A DNA stretch of 6,085 bases from Thermoplasmata archaeon (GCA_021835265.1 JAKBQK010000114.1:1-6085); one strand, 5' to 3'; counted from the first letter of the stretch, positions 1 to 5,979 are shown. The notes: a model not told the origin generated them from the sequence alone. Numbers and translations are program-made.

Positions 1-482
1 ACAGTCCATATGCCTGCCAGTTTTGACACTGCATACGGACTCCTTGGATAAAATGGGGTCATCTCATTCTGTGGGGTATCCTTTGGTTGACCAAATAGTT
101 CTGATGTGGCTGCGAAATACATTCGTGTATCCGGAGATGAATCTTTAATGGCATTGCAGACATTGAGTGTACCGCCAATGTTTGCATCGTATGTTGAAAG
201 TGCGTTCTGAAAGCTATATCCCACAAAACTCTGTGCAGCCAGATGGTATAACTCCTCAGGCTTTTCTTTTTGAAGAAGATTGGAGAGAAAGTTCCCATCG
301 GTTATGTCACCGTAATGGATCACAATCTGTTTTTTTATATTCCCCGGAAGGATATCTACTGTGCCCTGCGTCATTGAACTGTTTCGTCTCAGAATACCAT
401 GGACCTCATAACCCTTCGAGAGAAGAAGCTGCGATAGAAAATATCCGTCCTGACCTGATATACCAGTGATTATTGCTTTCAT
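1..482 (-). CDS. gmd: GDP-mannose 4,6-dehydratase, N-terminal half (cut by window edge)
   Basis: This cytosolic extended-SDR enzyme converts GDP-D-mannose to GDP-4-keto-6-deoxy-D-mannose, the branch point to GDP-rhamnose and GDP-fucose. Reading leftward from the ATG at 482-480 gives 160 uninterrupted codons up to the window edge; the family is usually 320-370 residues, so about half is present. The nucleotide-binding GISGQDG loop is at residues 7-13 and the Arg pair R32-R33 (ILRRNSS), typical of NADP-dependent GMDs, follows. Next come HYGDITD (56-62), HLAAQSF (80-86), TSELFG (126-131; catalytic T126 and E128) and YPRSPYAVSK (145-154; catalytic Y150 and K154). The YPRSPYAVSK and TSELFG blocks separate GMD from general epimerases. 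The start is fixed by the Rossmann strand MKAIITG. It follows the family-4 glycosyltransferase by 25 bases, has no Shine-Dalgarno site, and may have its own leaderless promoter. G+C is about 43%, highest of the genes counted. The family call is very secure; the missing C-terminus cannot be judged. Confidence 0.95.
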   Translation of the reverse strand, partial: MKAIITGISGQDGYFLSQLLLSKGYEVHGILRRNSSMTQGTVDILPGNIKKQIVIHYGDITDGNFLSNLLQKEKPEELYHLAAQSFVGYSFQNALSTYDANIGGTLNVCNAIKDSSPDTRMYFAATSELFGQPKDTPQNEMTPFYPRSPYAVSKLAGIWT

Positions 483-500
483 AATGGGGAATTGAAGAGG

Positions 501-511
501 ATATATATTAT
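501..511 (-). promoter_or_regulatory. TATA-like box for a leaderless gmd transcript
   Basis: On the minus strand, ATAATATATAT overlaps the stop codon of the upstream glycosyltransferase and lies about 19-29 bases ahead of the gmd ATG. Archaeal TATA boxes sit about 25 bases before the transcription start, so a transcript from here would begin at or near the ATG. That fits the absence of a GGAGG-like site between the genes. The short gap would equally allow read-through from the upstream gene, so this may be an extra internal promoter or chance AT richness. Confidence 0.35.
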
Positions 512-1620
512 GATTTCACTGGGTCTTTTTTCTTATAGCGATCAACAGTTAATTCCATAATCAAAGTTTCCCATAAATTTGCTGTTCTGTCCCAAGAATA
601 TTTCTTTGCAATCTCAAGTGAAGATGACCACCATTTTTTTGGTTCTCTTAGGATATTTAAAGCGGCATCTACTAATTCTTTCCGGTCCCCATCCTCAACA
701 GTTGTGCCATTGAAACCATTTTCCACACTATCAGAAACACCTGGAACTTTAAATGCTACGGTAGGTGTACCTGCTGAGGCAGCCTCGATTATAGATATAC
801 CCCAACCTTCTGTAACTGAAGTGTGAATGTTTAACCACGAAGACGCGACTACTTTTGCTACTTCATTATCTGAAATTCTTCCTGTAAATACTACATTTTC
901 TCTTAGATCCAGTTCCGCGCACAATCTTTCAAGTTCGTGCTTAGAAGGTCCGTCCCCAATCATTGTCAGCTTAAGATCACTAATTTCTTTTCTAAGTTCC
1001 TTCAGGAGATACAGTGTTTCTGAAGGCCTCTTGTAAGGACGCATTCCACCAAAATACACAAGTGACGGATGTTTGGTTTTTATTGATGGATGAAATAATT
1101 CACTGTTTACACCCGGGTTTATTATAGAAATATTTTTCAAGTTTATACCAAGATTTTCCAAGTCATCAAAAGATGTGTTTGAAATTGTTACGAAGTGTGA
1201 GTTGCTGTAAATTATGAAATATAATCTTTCTATGACGGTTATTGAATAAGCCAACAATCTCCCAACCTGCCCAGGAAGAGACCTAGCATGGAGATGCAAA
1301 AAGGAAACTAAGGTCTTCCTTCTTAAGAGGATTGGAAATATCCAAGGTACCGCATGCCCCAAATCAGCAATAATGATATCATATTTGTTCTTCAGAAGAT
1401 GAACAGGAAGTGCAATATGCGGTCCAATACGTTGGCCAAACCTCATTATACGAATCCCATTCAGGTATTCTTCCTTCTTGCAGTTTTTCCAGCCTCCTGC
1501 TAATACAGAGACCTTATGGCCATTATTTATGAGTCGAATTGCAACCTCATAAATTATTCTCTCAGCTCCTCCAGCCCTTGGATTCAGGGGATCACGATGC
1601 GCAAGCCATAGGATTTTCAT
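508..1620 (-). CDS. Glycosyltransferase family 4 (GT-B fold)
   Basis: This is a 370-residue GT-B retaining glycosyltransferase that would move a sugar from an activated donor onto a lipid-linked or surface glycan acceptor at the cytoplasmic face of the membrane. The N-terminal domain opens with MKILWLAHRDPLNPRAGGAE (1-20), whose Gly-rich AGGAE loop is typical of the family. The C-terminal donor domain has the GGMRPYK segment (191-197, with R194 and K197 positioned for donor phosphates), the IGDGP loop (221-225), and EGWGISIIE (271-279), the family EX7E motif with E271 and E279 both present. Length is normal and no frame break is visible. No signal peptide or clear transmembrane helix is seen, though the 100-140 stretch is hydrophobic enough for membrane association. 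It is first in a leftward unit with gmd 25 bases downstream, so a GDP-6-deoxyhexose donor is a reasonable guess, but sequence alone does not identify donor or acceptor. Confidence 0.92.
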   Translation of the reverse strand: MKILWLAHRDPLNPRAGGAERIIYEVAIRLINNGHKVSVLAGGWKNCKKEEYLNGIRIMRFGQRIGPHIALPVHLLKNKYDIIIADLGHAVPWIFPILLRRKTLVSFLHLHARSLPGQVGRLLAYSITVIERLYFIIYSNSHFVTISNTSFDDLENLGINLKNISIINPGVNSELFHPSIKTKHPSLVYFGGMRPYKRPSETLYLLKELRKEISDLKLTMIGDGPSKHELERLCAELDLRENVVFTGRISDNEVAKVVASSWLNIHTSVTEGWGISIIEAASAGTPTVAFKVPGVSDSVENGFNGTTVEDGDRKELVDAALNILREPKKWWSSSLEIAKKYSWDRTANLWETLIMELTVDRYKKKDPVKS

Positions 1621-1635
1621 AGAATGATGAAAGTA

Positions 1636-1647
1636 ATTATTATGAAA
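1636..1647 (-). promoter_or_regulatory. Possible TATA-like box for the leftward glycosyltransferase
   Basis: On the minus strand, TTTCATAATAAT lies 16-27 bases ahead of the ATG at 1620. There is no purine-rich ribosome site between them, which would suit a leaderless start. The match is weaker than that of the oppositely directed box at 1686-1695. It is offered mainly because the two divergent genes must both start within this stretch of fewer than 100 bases. Confidence 0.3.
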
Positions 1648-1681
1648 CTAAAGAATTTTCTCTTGGCAATCGTTTAATGAC

Positions 1682-1695
1682 AAAGTTATAATAAA
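1682..1695 (+). promoter_or_regulatory. BRE/TATA-like promoter of the UDP-sugar operon
   Basis: AAAG followed by TTATAATAAA forms a purine-rich BRE-like stretch and a TATA-like box centred near 1690. The centre is about 26 bases before the ATG at 1716 and only about 14 before the ATG at 1704. The normal archaeal TATA-to-start distance therefore favours a leaderless transcript beginning at 1716. No Shine-Dalgarno site precedes either ATG. This element would drive the whole overlapping unit from 1716 to 4661. Confidence 0.5.
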
Positions 1696-1715
1696 TTAGT
1701 TCTATGGTTGTTCCA

Positions 1716-2645
1716 ATGAAAAAAATGCTTATCTCAGGAGGAAATGGATTTCTTGGCTCGCATCTCGTTGAAAAAGCCATAGATCATGGGTTAATGGTGA
1801 CAGTTTTAGATGACTTCTCAACATCCAACAAGGTGAATGTTCCCGCGGAGGCAACAATAATTAAAGAGAAGGCAGAGGATGTTAGTATTCAAGATCATTT
1901 CGACTATATAGTTCATCTTGCTGCAAGGCCATCACCGGAAGATTATATAAACAACCCTGTAGAAACCCTTCTGTCAAACTCTGTTGGGACATTGAAGCTG
2001 CTTGAACTGGCTAAACGTTCCAACTCAAGGTTCATTTATGCGTCTTCTTCAGAAGTGTATGGTAATGCTGAAATATTGCCAACGCCAGAGTCTTACTACG
2101 GATACGTTAGTTCATATGGAATAAGAAGCTGCTACGACGAGGGTAAGAGATATTCAGAAGCACTGACAATGGCGTATTATAGAAAATTCAAACTTGACAC
2201 GAGAATCCAGAGACCTTTCAATGTTTACGGACCAAGAATTAGACCAGATGGTTTCTATGGTAGGGTCGTGCCAAGGTTTATTCAGCAAGCATTAAACGGT
2301 GAGAAAATAACTATACACGGTGACGGGAATCAAACCCGCTCATTCCTGTATGTGAATGACTGGATCGATGCAACTTGGCGCATGATTACAATGGATAGTT
2401 TGGATGGAGAAATCTTCAATATTGGATCATCTGACGAAATTACTATTCTCGAACTTGCAAATTTAATTGTACAGATGACTCAATCATCCTCTAATATTGT
2501 ACACGTGGAAAAGAGGGAAGATGATCCTCACAGGAGATCAGCGGATATAACAAAGGCAAAAAAGATTCTTGGATGGAGACCTGAGACCGATCTTAACATA
2601 GGACTGCATAAAACAATTCAATGGATTAGGGAGGAGGCCACATGA
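1716..2645 (+). CDS. uxs: Probable UDP-glucuronate decarboxylase (UDP-xylose synthase), extended SDR
   Basis: This enzyme probably oxidises and decarboxylates UDP-glucuronate to UDP-xylose using bound NAD. With the start at 1716 it has 309 residues; a start at 1704 would add MVVP. The later ATG is preferred because MKKMLISGG matches the family N-terminus and a TATA-like box lies about 26 bases ahead. The NAD loop GGNGFLG is at 8-14, HLAARPSPEDY at 67-77, SSSEVYG at 110-116 (S111, E113), the RSCYDEGKR block at 137-145 (catalytic Y140 and K144), and QTRSF with R208 near the sugar site. CYDEGKR, the SPEDY-like segment after HLAA and the SSSEVYG glutamate are features of UXS proteins; 4-epimerases usually have PYGxSK-type active sites. 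Its stop overlaps the next gene's start by four bases (ATGA), and that gene makes its predicted substrate. An uncharacterised epimerase with the same block is the main alternative. SDR family is certain; the decarboxylase call is likely. Confidence 0.8.
   Translation: MKKMLISGGNGFLGSHLVEKAIDHGLMVTVLDDFSTSNKVNVPAEATIIKEKAEDVSIQDHFDYIVHLAARPSPEDYINNPVETLLSNSVGTLKLLELAKRSNSRFIYASSSEVYGNAEILPTPESYYGYVSSYGIRSCYDEGKRYSEALTMAYYRKFKLDTRIQRPFNVYGPRIRPDGFYGRVVPRFIQQALNGEKITIHGDGNQTRSFLYVNDWIDATWRMITMDSLDGEIFNIGSSDEITILELANLIVQMTQSSSNIVHVEKREDDPHRRSADITKAKKILGWRPETDLNIGLHKTIQWIREEAT
2628..2637 (+). promoter_or_regulatory. Strong Shine-Dalgarno site for ugd
   Basis: AGGGAGGAGG inside the last codons of the SDR gene contains two overlapping GGAGG cores, 4 and 7 bases ahead of the ugd ATG at 2642. 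It fixes that start and shows that the internal operon gene uses a ribosome-binding site, unlike the leader genes of this window. Confidence 0.75.
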
Positions 2646-3856
2646 GAATTGGAGTTGTTGGTCTGGGTTATGTTGGGCTTGTAACTTCTGCCGTTTTGGC
2701 TTGCAAGGGTAATTCTGTGTTCGGAGTTGATGTGGACGTTTCACGGATTCAGATGCTTAGATCTGGAAAATCACCCATATTTGAACCTGAACTTGATGAA
2801 AGAATCAGAAGCGGTAAAAGCAATCTTGACTTTTCGAGTGACTATTCAAAACTTGCAAAATGCGATGTTGTTTTTCTCTGTGTTCCGACTCCAAATACAA
2901 ATAATGAGATAGATCTAAAATATGTAATTACTGCTGCAGAGGAAGTAAAAAAATTCAATACTTCATTGGATCTGGTTATAAAGAGCACCGTATTGCCAGG
3001 TACTGCTAAAAAGATATCAGAACTAACAGGAATGAATGTTGTTTCCAATCCTGAGTTCACTCGAGAGGGCTCTGCTATTCGAGATACTGAAAAACCTGAC
3101 AGGATAGTTATTGGTGGAAAACATGTCGAGAAAATAAAAGAAATCTGGGATTTTACGGGTTCACCAATTATTGCTACAACGAATGAAAATGCAGAACTCA
3201 TAAAATACGCAAGCAATTCTTTTCTAGCCGTTAAGATTTCATTCATCAACCAGATGGCAGATCTTTGTGAAAAAATTCCTGGTACTGACATAAATGTTGT
3301 TGCAGAAGGGATGGGAATGGATAGGAGGATCGGCAGGGAATTCCTTAGGGCTGGTATCGGTTATGGAGGATCATGTTTTCCAAAGGATACAGTGGCAATT
3401 TCATCATATGGGGAGGAAAATGGAGTTGACTTGACGATAGTTAAATCTGCTATCAAATATAATGATAGCAGAGTTTCAACTCTTGTGGAGAAAATCAAAG
3501 AAAAGTTGAACACGCTTGATGGAAAAAATGTCTGTGTTCTGGGGCTAAGTTTCAAAGATAACACAGATGATTTGCGTGAAAGCAGAGCACTGAAAATAAT
3601 AGAACAATTAAGCAACCATGGAGCCAATGTAAAGGCTTATGATCCAGTGGTGCGGAAACTTAACGGCGTTGAACTATATAACGATTTAAATGAGTGCATT
3701 TCAGAATCGGAAATTGTTATCACCGCAACAGAATGGAAGGTTTTTTCTGATATTGATCCTTTATTGCTAAAAGGTAAGAAGGTGTTTGATTTCAGAAGAG
3801 TTTTTGATCCAAAAAAAATAGAGCTTACTATGGGTGTAGGAATTGGGAAGAATTAA
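2642..3856 (+). CDS. ugd: UDP-glucose 6-dehydrogenase
   Basis: This cytosolic enzyme oxidises UDP-glucose twice with NAD to give UDP-glucuronate. It has 404 residues, a usual length. The N-terminal Rossmann domain has GLGYVG (7-12) and the acidic D30 after the second strand, as expected for NAD. STVLPGT (115-121), NPEFTREG (136-143) and IKYASNSF (187-194; K188 and N192) follow. The catalytic loop YGGSCFPKD (241-249) carries the nucleophile C245 and distinguishes UGD from UDP-ManNAc dehydrogenases, which have GGHCIP-type loops. The C-terminal UDP-binding domain has GLSFKDNTDDLRES near 300-313 and a terminal RRVFDP block. The ATG overlaps the upstream stop by four bases and sits behind a strong Shine-Dalgarno site; the 3' end overlaps galU by 14 bases. 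It would take UDP-glucose from GalU and feed the preceding SDR enzyme. The equivalent pair in Haloferax N-glycosylation is AglF and AglM (established knowledge). Confidence 0.96.
   Translation: MRIGVVGLGYVGLVTSAVLACKGNSVFGVDVDVSRIQMLRSGKSPIFEPELDERIRSGKSNLDFSSDYSKLAKCDVVFLCVPTPNTNNEIDLKYVITAAEEVKKFNTSLDLVIKSTVLPGTAKKISELTGMNVVSNPEFTREGSAIRDTEKPDRIVIGGKHVEKIKEIWDFTGSPIIATTNENAELIKYASNSFLAVKISFINQMADLCEKIPGTDINVVAEGMGMDRRIGREFLRAGIGYGGSCFPKDTVAISSYGEENGVDLTIVKSAIKYNDSRVSTLVEKIKEKLNTLDGKNVCVLGLSFKDNTDDLRESRALKIIEQLSNHGANVKAYDPVVRKLNGVELYNDLNECISESEIVITATEWKVFSDIDPLLLKGKKVFDFRRVFDPKKIELTMGVGIGKN
3833..3836 (+). promoter_or_regulatory. Weak Shine-Dalgarno-like GGTG before the TTG start of galU
   Basis: GGTG, complementary to the CACC part of the archaeal 16S 3' end, lies six bases before the TTG at 3843, inside the end of ugd. 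An in-frame TAG at 3837-3839 rules out any upstream start, and no ATG exists until well into the protein, so this weak site supports the TTG. Translational coupling with ugd probably helps. Confidence 0.35.
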
Positions 3857-4661
3857 GAAGTGCGTGATACCGGCTGCTGGAATTGGTAAAAGATTTTACC
3901 CGCTAACAAGAGCACAACCTAAGGAAATGTTGCCAATCTTAGATAAACCTGTGATTCATTATGTAGTGGAAGAAGCCATAAATTCCGGTTTGGATGAGAT
4001 TTTAATTATCGTTGGGGCAGGCAAGGATTCAATAATTAATTATTTTGATAAACATGAACTGGATGAAACCATGGATAGTTATGGTCTACGGGATTTCCCT
4101 GAGATATATTTTGTAAGGCAGAAAGAACAGAGAGGCCTTGCAGATGCTATTAAATATGCACAAAGATTCACAGGCGATGAAGATTTTGTTGTGTTGTTGG
4201 GAGACACAATATACAGATCGAATGATGCTAGAACAGTCACTTCACAAATAATTGATAAATATTACAAGGTTGCAAGCCCTGTCATAGCAGTTGAGAAAGT
4301 TCACCCAGAAAAGGTAGTTGATTATGGTATTATAGAACCAGAAATACAAGATCAAGAACTATTGAAAATCATGAGTGTTGTAGAGAAACCTGAAATTTCT
4401 AAGGCACCAAGCAACCTTGGTATCACTGGAATCTATTCTTTTCAATCAGAAATATACAATTACATTGCTGAGATATCCCCTGGAAGGAATAATGAATTGC
4501 AACTCAGTGATGCAATAAATAACATGGCAAAAAAACGCGATGTGTTTGGTTGCATAATCAATGGAAAGCGTTATGATATAGGATCAAAGGAATTGTGGTA
4601 TAGAACTTTCAATGAGTTTGCAAAGGGGCACTTAAAAGCGAGTGAGTTGGTTGGAACATAA
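3843..4661 (+). CDS. galU: UTP-glucose-1-phosphate uridylyltransferase
   Basis: This cytosolic nucleotidyltransferase makes UDP-glucose from UTP and glucose 1-phosphate. It has 272 residues, a usual size for the family. The signature IPAAGIGKRFYP (9-20) leads into AQPKEMLPILDKP (24-36), which is the GalU form; RmlA thymidylyltransferases have LAGGxGTRLxP instead. QKEQRGLADAI (93-103), the metal- and nucleotide-binding LLGDT (118-122, D121), VVEKP (169-173), GITGIY (183-188), ELQLSDAI (208-215) and YDIG (234-237, D235) follow in normal order. The start is TTG at 3843, because an in-frame stop lies just upstream and the next GTG (3864) would remove the first strand; an ATT at 3852 aligns with the family MKK start but is a very rare initiator. 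It overlaps ugd by 14 bases, indicating tight co-translation. It supplies the first step of the UDP-sugar route encoded here. Confidence 0.94.
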   Translation: MGRIKKCVIPAAGIGKRFYPLTRAQPKEMLPILDKPVIHYVVEEAINSGLDEILIIVGAGKDSIINYFDKHELDETMDSYGLRDFPEIYFVRQKEQRGLADAIKYAQRFTGDEDFVVLLGDTIYRSNDARTVTSQIIDKYYKVASPVIAVEKVHPEKVVDYGIIEPEIQDQELLKIMSVVEKPEISKAPSNLGITGIYSFQSEIYNYIAEISPGRNNELQLSDAINNMAKKRDVFGCIINGKRYDIGSKELWYRTFNEFAKGHLKASELVGT

Positions 4662-4679
4662 GGTGCCATATAATCATGA

Positions 4680-4695
4680 AAAGACAATATATATT
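4680..4695 (+). promoter_or_regulatory. BRE/TATA-like promoter of the CgeB-like gene
   Basis: AAAAGAC followed by AATATATATT is a purine-rich BRE-like stretch and a good TATA-like box centred near 4691, about 31 bases before the ATG at 4722. A transcript would have a leader of only about five bases. It lies in the 60-base gap after galU, where no terminator-like hairpin is visible. The last glycosyltransferase may therefore have both its own promoter and read-through. Confidence 0.45.
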
Positions 4696-4721
4696 CAAAT
4701 GTTCATGGAGATATTATTATA

Positions 4722-5663
4722 ATGAAAATATTAGTAGTTGGCCGTGAAGCTCCTTATAACGCAGAATATTTTTACAAGAAGGCATTTTCAGAGCTTGGGA
4801 ACGAAGTGTTTCTTATCAATTCTTATAATGGAATCAAGAACCCGTTTCTTTCGAGAATAATTTACACACGTACCCGTATTATGAACTTTACGCTTAATGA
4901 CCTTTGGATCAACCAAAATCTGAAAACAAGAATAGATGAAATTGATCCAGACATCATTATTTTCTTCAAGAGTGAAATGATAAGCAGTAAAGTCCTCTCT
5001 GAATTATCTGAAAGCCGAAACATATATTTATTCTACCCAGACACTTTTAAATTTAAAGTATTACTAGAGAAGAGGCTACATTATTTCACTTCGATTTTCA
5101 CAGCTGCAAATAATAAACAACCATACTATGCAATGGGAGCTAGAAAAGTTGCATCCATCCCATGGGCTTGCGACCCTACATTTCATAAAAAAATTGAAAT
5201 TGAAAAAAAATATAACATTTCATTCATCGGTACAGCCTATCTAGAAAGAAGGAAAATAATAAGAAATTTAGGAGAAATTGATGTTTTTGGAGACTTCTGG
5301 TATGGATTCGGGGCACATTCTCACCCACCAACATTCGGAGAAGATTTTGTTAAAACGATTAACCAGAGCAAGATTAATTTAAATTTACAAGCAAAAGTAA
5401 GTGTTCAGGCAGATGCACCGACCATGAGAACTTTTGAACTGGCAGGCTGCGGTGCATTCCAAATTTCAGATTATATGGACAGTATGAAAAAGTTTTTCCC
5501 CATGGTTCCAACATTCAAAGCAATAAATGAATTGAAGGAACTCATTGAATATTATAAAAACAATGAATGCGAAAAAAATGATATCTCAGAAAAATCTATG
5601 CAATTATGTCATAATTTTTTTAAGTATACAGATGCTGCAAAATTGATAATATCTCAGCTATAG
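4722..5663 (+). CDS. CgeB-like glycosyltransferase (GT-B, Glyco_trans_1_2 type)
   Basis: This 313-residue protein resembles the CgeB family, named after a Bacillus spore-coat maturation protein and predicted to be GT-B glycosyltransferases. The N-terminal Rossmann-like half starts MKILVVGREAPYNAEYFYKK (1-20) and has the DPDIIIFFKSE segment (75-85), then YLFYPDT (102-108) and IPWACDP (146-152), which match the usual order of CgeB proteins. The C-terminal half begins at NISFIGTAYLERR (165-177). It holds the diagnostic RTFELAGCGAFQISD block (236-250: R236, E239, G242, G244, D250), where E239 takes the place of the second Glu of EX7E. No signal peptide or transmembrane helix is evident. It follows galU by 60 bases on the same strand, behind its own TATA-like box. 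G+C is about 34% by hand count, the lowest of the genes counted, which hints at separate acquisition. Transfer of xylose or another sugar made nearby is only a guess. Confidence 0.85.
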   Translation: MKILVVGREAPYNAEYFYKKAFSELGNEVFLINSYNGIKNPFLSRIIYTRTRIMNFTLNDLWINQNLKTRIDEIDPDIIIFFKSEMISSKVLSELSESRNIYLFYPDTFKFKVLLEKRLHYFTSIFTAANNKQPYYAMGARKVASIPWACDPTFHKKIEIEKKYNISFIGTAYLERRKIIRNLGEIDVFGDFWYGFGAHSHPPTFGEDFVKTINQSKINLNLQAKVSVQADAPTMRTFELAGCGAFQISDYMDSMKKFFPMVPTFKAINELKELIEYYKNNECEKNDISEKSMQLCHNFFKYTDAAKLIISQL

Positions 5664-5880
5664 CCTTCTACCATAGCTAGCATTATGTAAAATATAATAC
5701 GATATATTACTGCTCTTTGGATTGATTAATACCTATAATGATTGATATTCTATGATAATATTCTTATAGCGGATCTTCCACAGAATTTAACCCCATAATT
5801 TATCATATTATCCCCTATTTAACTGAAGGACTTTTGTAATATAATAAATGGTAAATACCCACGATATCAGACTCTCCACA

Positions 5881-5889
5881 TGTCTGACA
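5881..5889. promoter_or_regulatory. Operator-like palindrome TGTCNGACA, copy 1
   Basis: TGTCTGACA is a perfect odd-length palindrome around its central base. It lies 43-51 bases before the TATA-like box that begins at 5932 and recurs at 5948-5956 with only the central base changed. A dimeric regulator binding on both sides of the promoter would explain the pair; no regulator gene is in the window. Confidence 0.35.
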
Positions 5890-5924
5890 GAACAGCTCTA
5901 TTGTTTTGTGGAATCTTGTATCAT

Positions 5925-5940
5925 CAAAGACTAATATAAG
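5925..5940 (+). promoter_or_regulatory. BRE/TATA-like promoter between the two palindromes
   Basis: AAAGAC followed by TAATATAAG closely resembles the AAAAGAC-AATATATATT element at 4680-4695, suggesting a genuine shared promoter pattern. Its TATA part is centred near 5936, which places transcription start near 5960-5965. That is just upstream of a G-rich stretch (5967-5971) and possible TTG starts at 5974 and 5980. Confidence 0.4.
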
Positions 5941-5947
5941 GATAAAT

Positions 5948-5956
5948 TGTCAGACA
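5948..5956. promoter_or_regulatory. Operator-like palindrome TGTCNGACA, copy 2
   Basis: TGTCAGACA is the second copy of the palindrome, 67 bases from the first and between the TATA-like box (5932-5940) and the expected transcription start. A protein bound here would block initiation, so a repressor site is the simplest reading. This is inference from position and symmetry. Confidence 0.35.
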
Positions 5957-5979
5957 GATTAAAATTGGGGGAATTGATT

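Larger units (their letters stand above)
5664..5979. other. AT-rich intergenic region without a convincing gene
   Basis: No reading frame longer than about 30 codons with an ATG start is present on the plus strand, and the minus-strand frames are short. Visible structure includes an imperfect 20-base palindrome at 5750-5769 (16 of 20 positions symmetric) and two CCCC-TA-rich stretches 21 bases apart at 5791 and 5812. A TCAGAC/GTCTGA inverted pair lies at 5867-5872 and 5882-5887. Two TGTCNGACA palindromes and a TATA-like box are listed separately. The region reads as a boundary and control segment between the glycan genes and whatever lies to the right. No tRNA, CRISPR repeat or complete insertion sequence was seen. 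Confidence 0.6.

Noticed and set aside
59..298. A 79-codon minus-strand open frame
   Set aside because: It is in a different frame from gmd over the same bases and has no recognisable motif.
167..469. A 100-codon plus-strand open frame
   Set aside because: It lies antisense to the gmd frame, which has every catalytic motif. The plus-strand translation shows no family resemblance.
2842..3291. A 149-codon minus-strand open frame inside ugd
   Set aside because: It is antisense to strongly conserved Ugd motifs (NPEF, IKYASN). Its own translation has no domain signature and no ribosome or promoter signal.
3361..3627. An 88-codon minus-strand open frame inside ugd
   Set aside because: It is the complement of the catalytic-loop region of Ugd and is best explained as a shadow.
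5657..5677. A possible stem-loop (GCTATAG/CCATAGC) at the stop codon of the CgeB-like gene
   Set aside because: The stem is about six pairs with a mismatch and is not followed by a T-run, so I do not call it a terminator.
5750..5769. An imperfect 20-base palindrome in the intergenic region
   Set aside because: It is very AT-rich, so partial symmetry is expected by chance. No second copy was seen.
5848..5934. A 28-codon plus-strand open frame starting ATGGTAAAT
   Set aside because: It is short, has no ribosome site or suitably spaced promoter, and overlaps palindromic and promoter-like elements. It cannot be told from chance.
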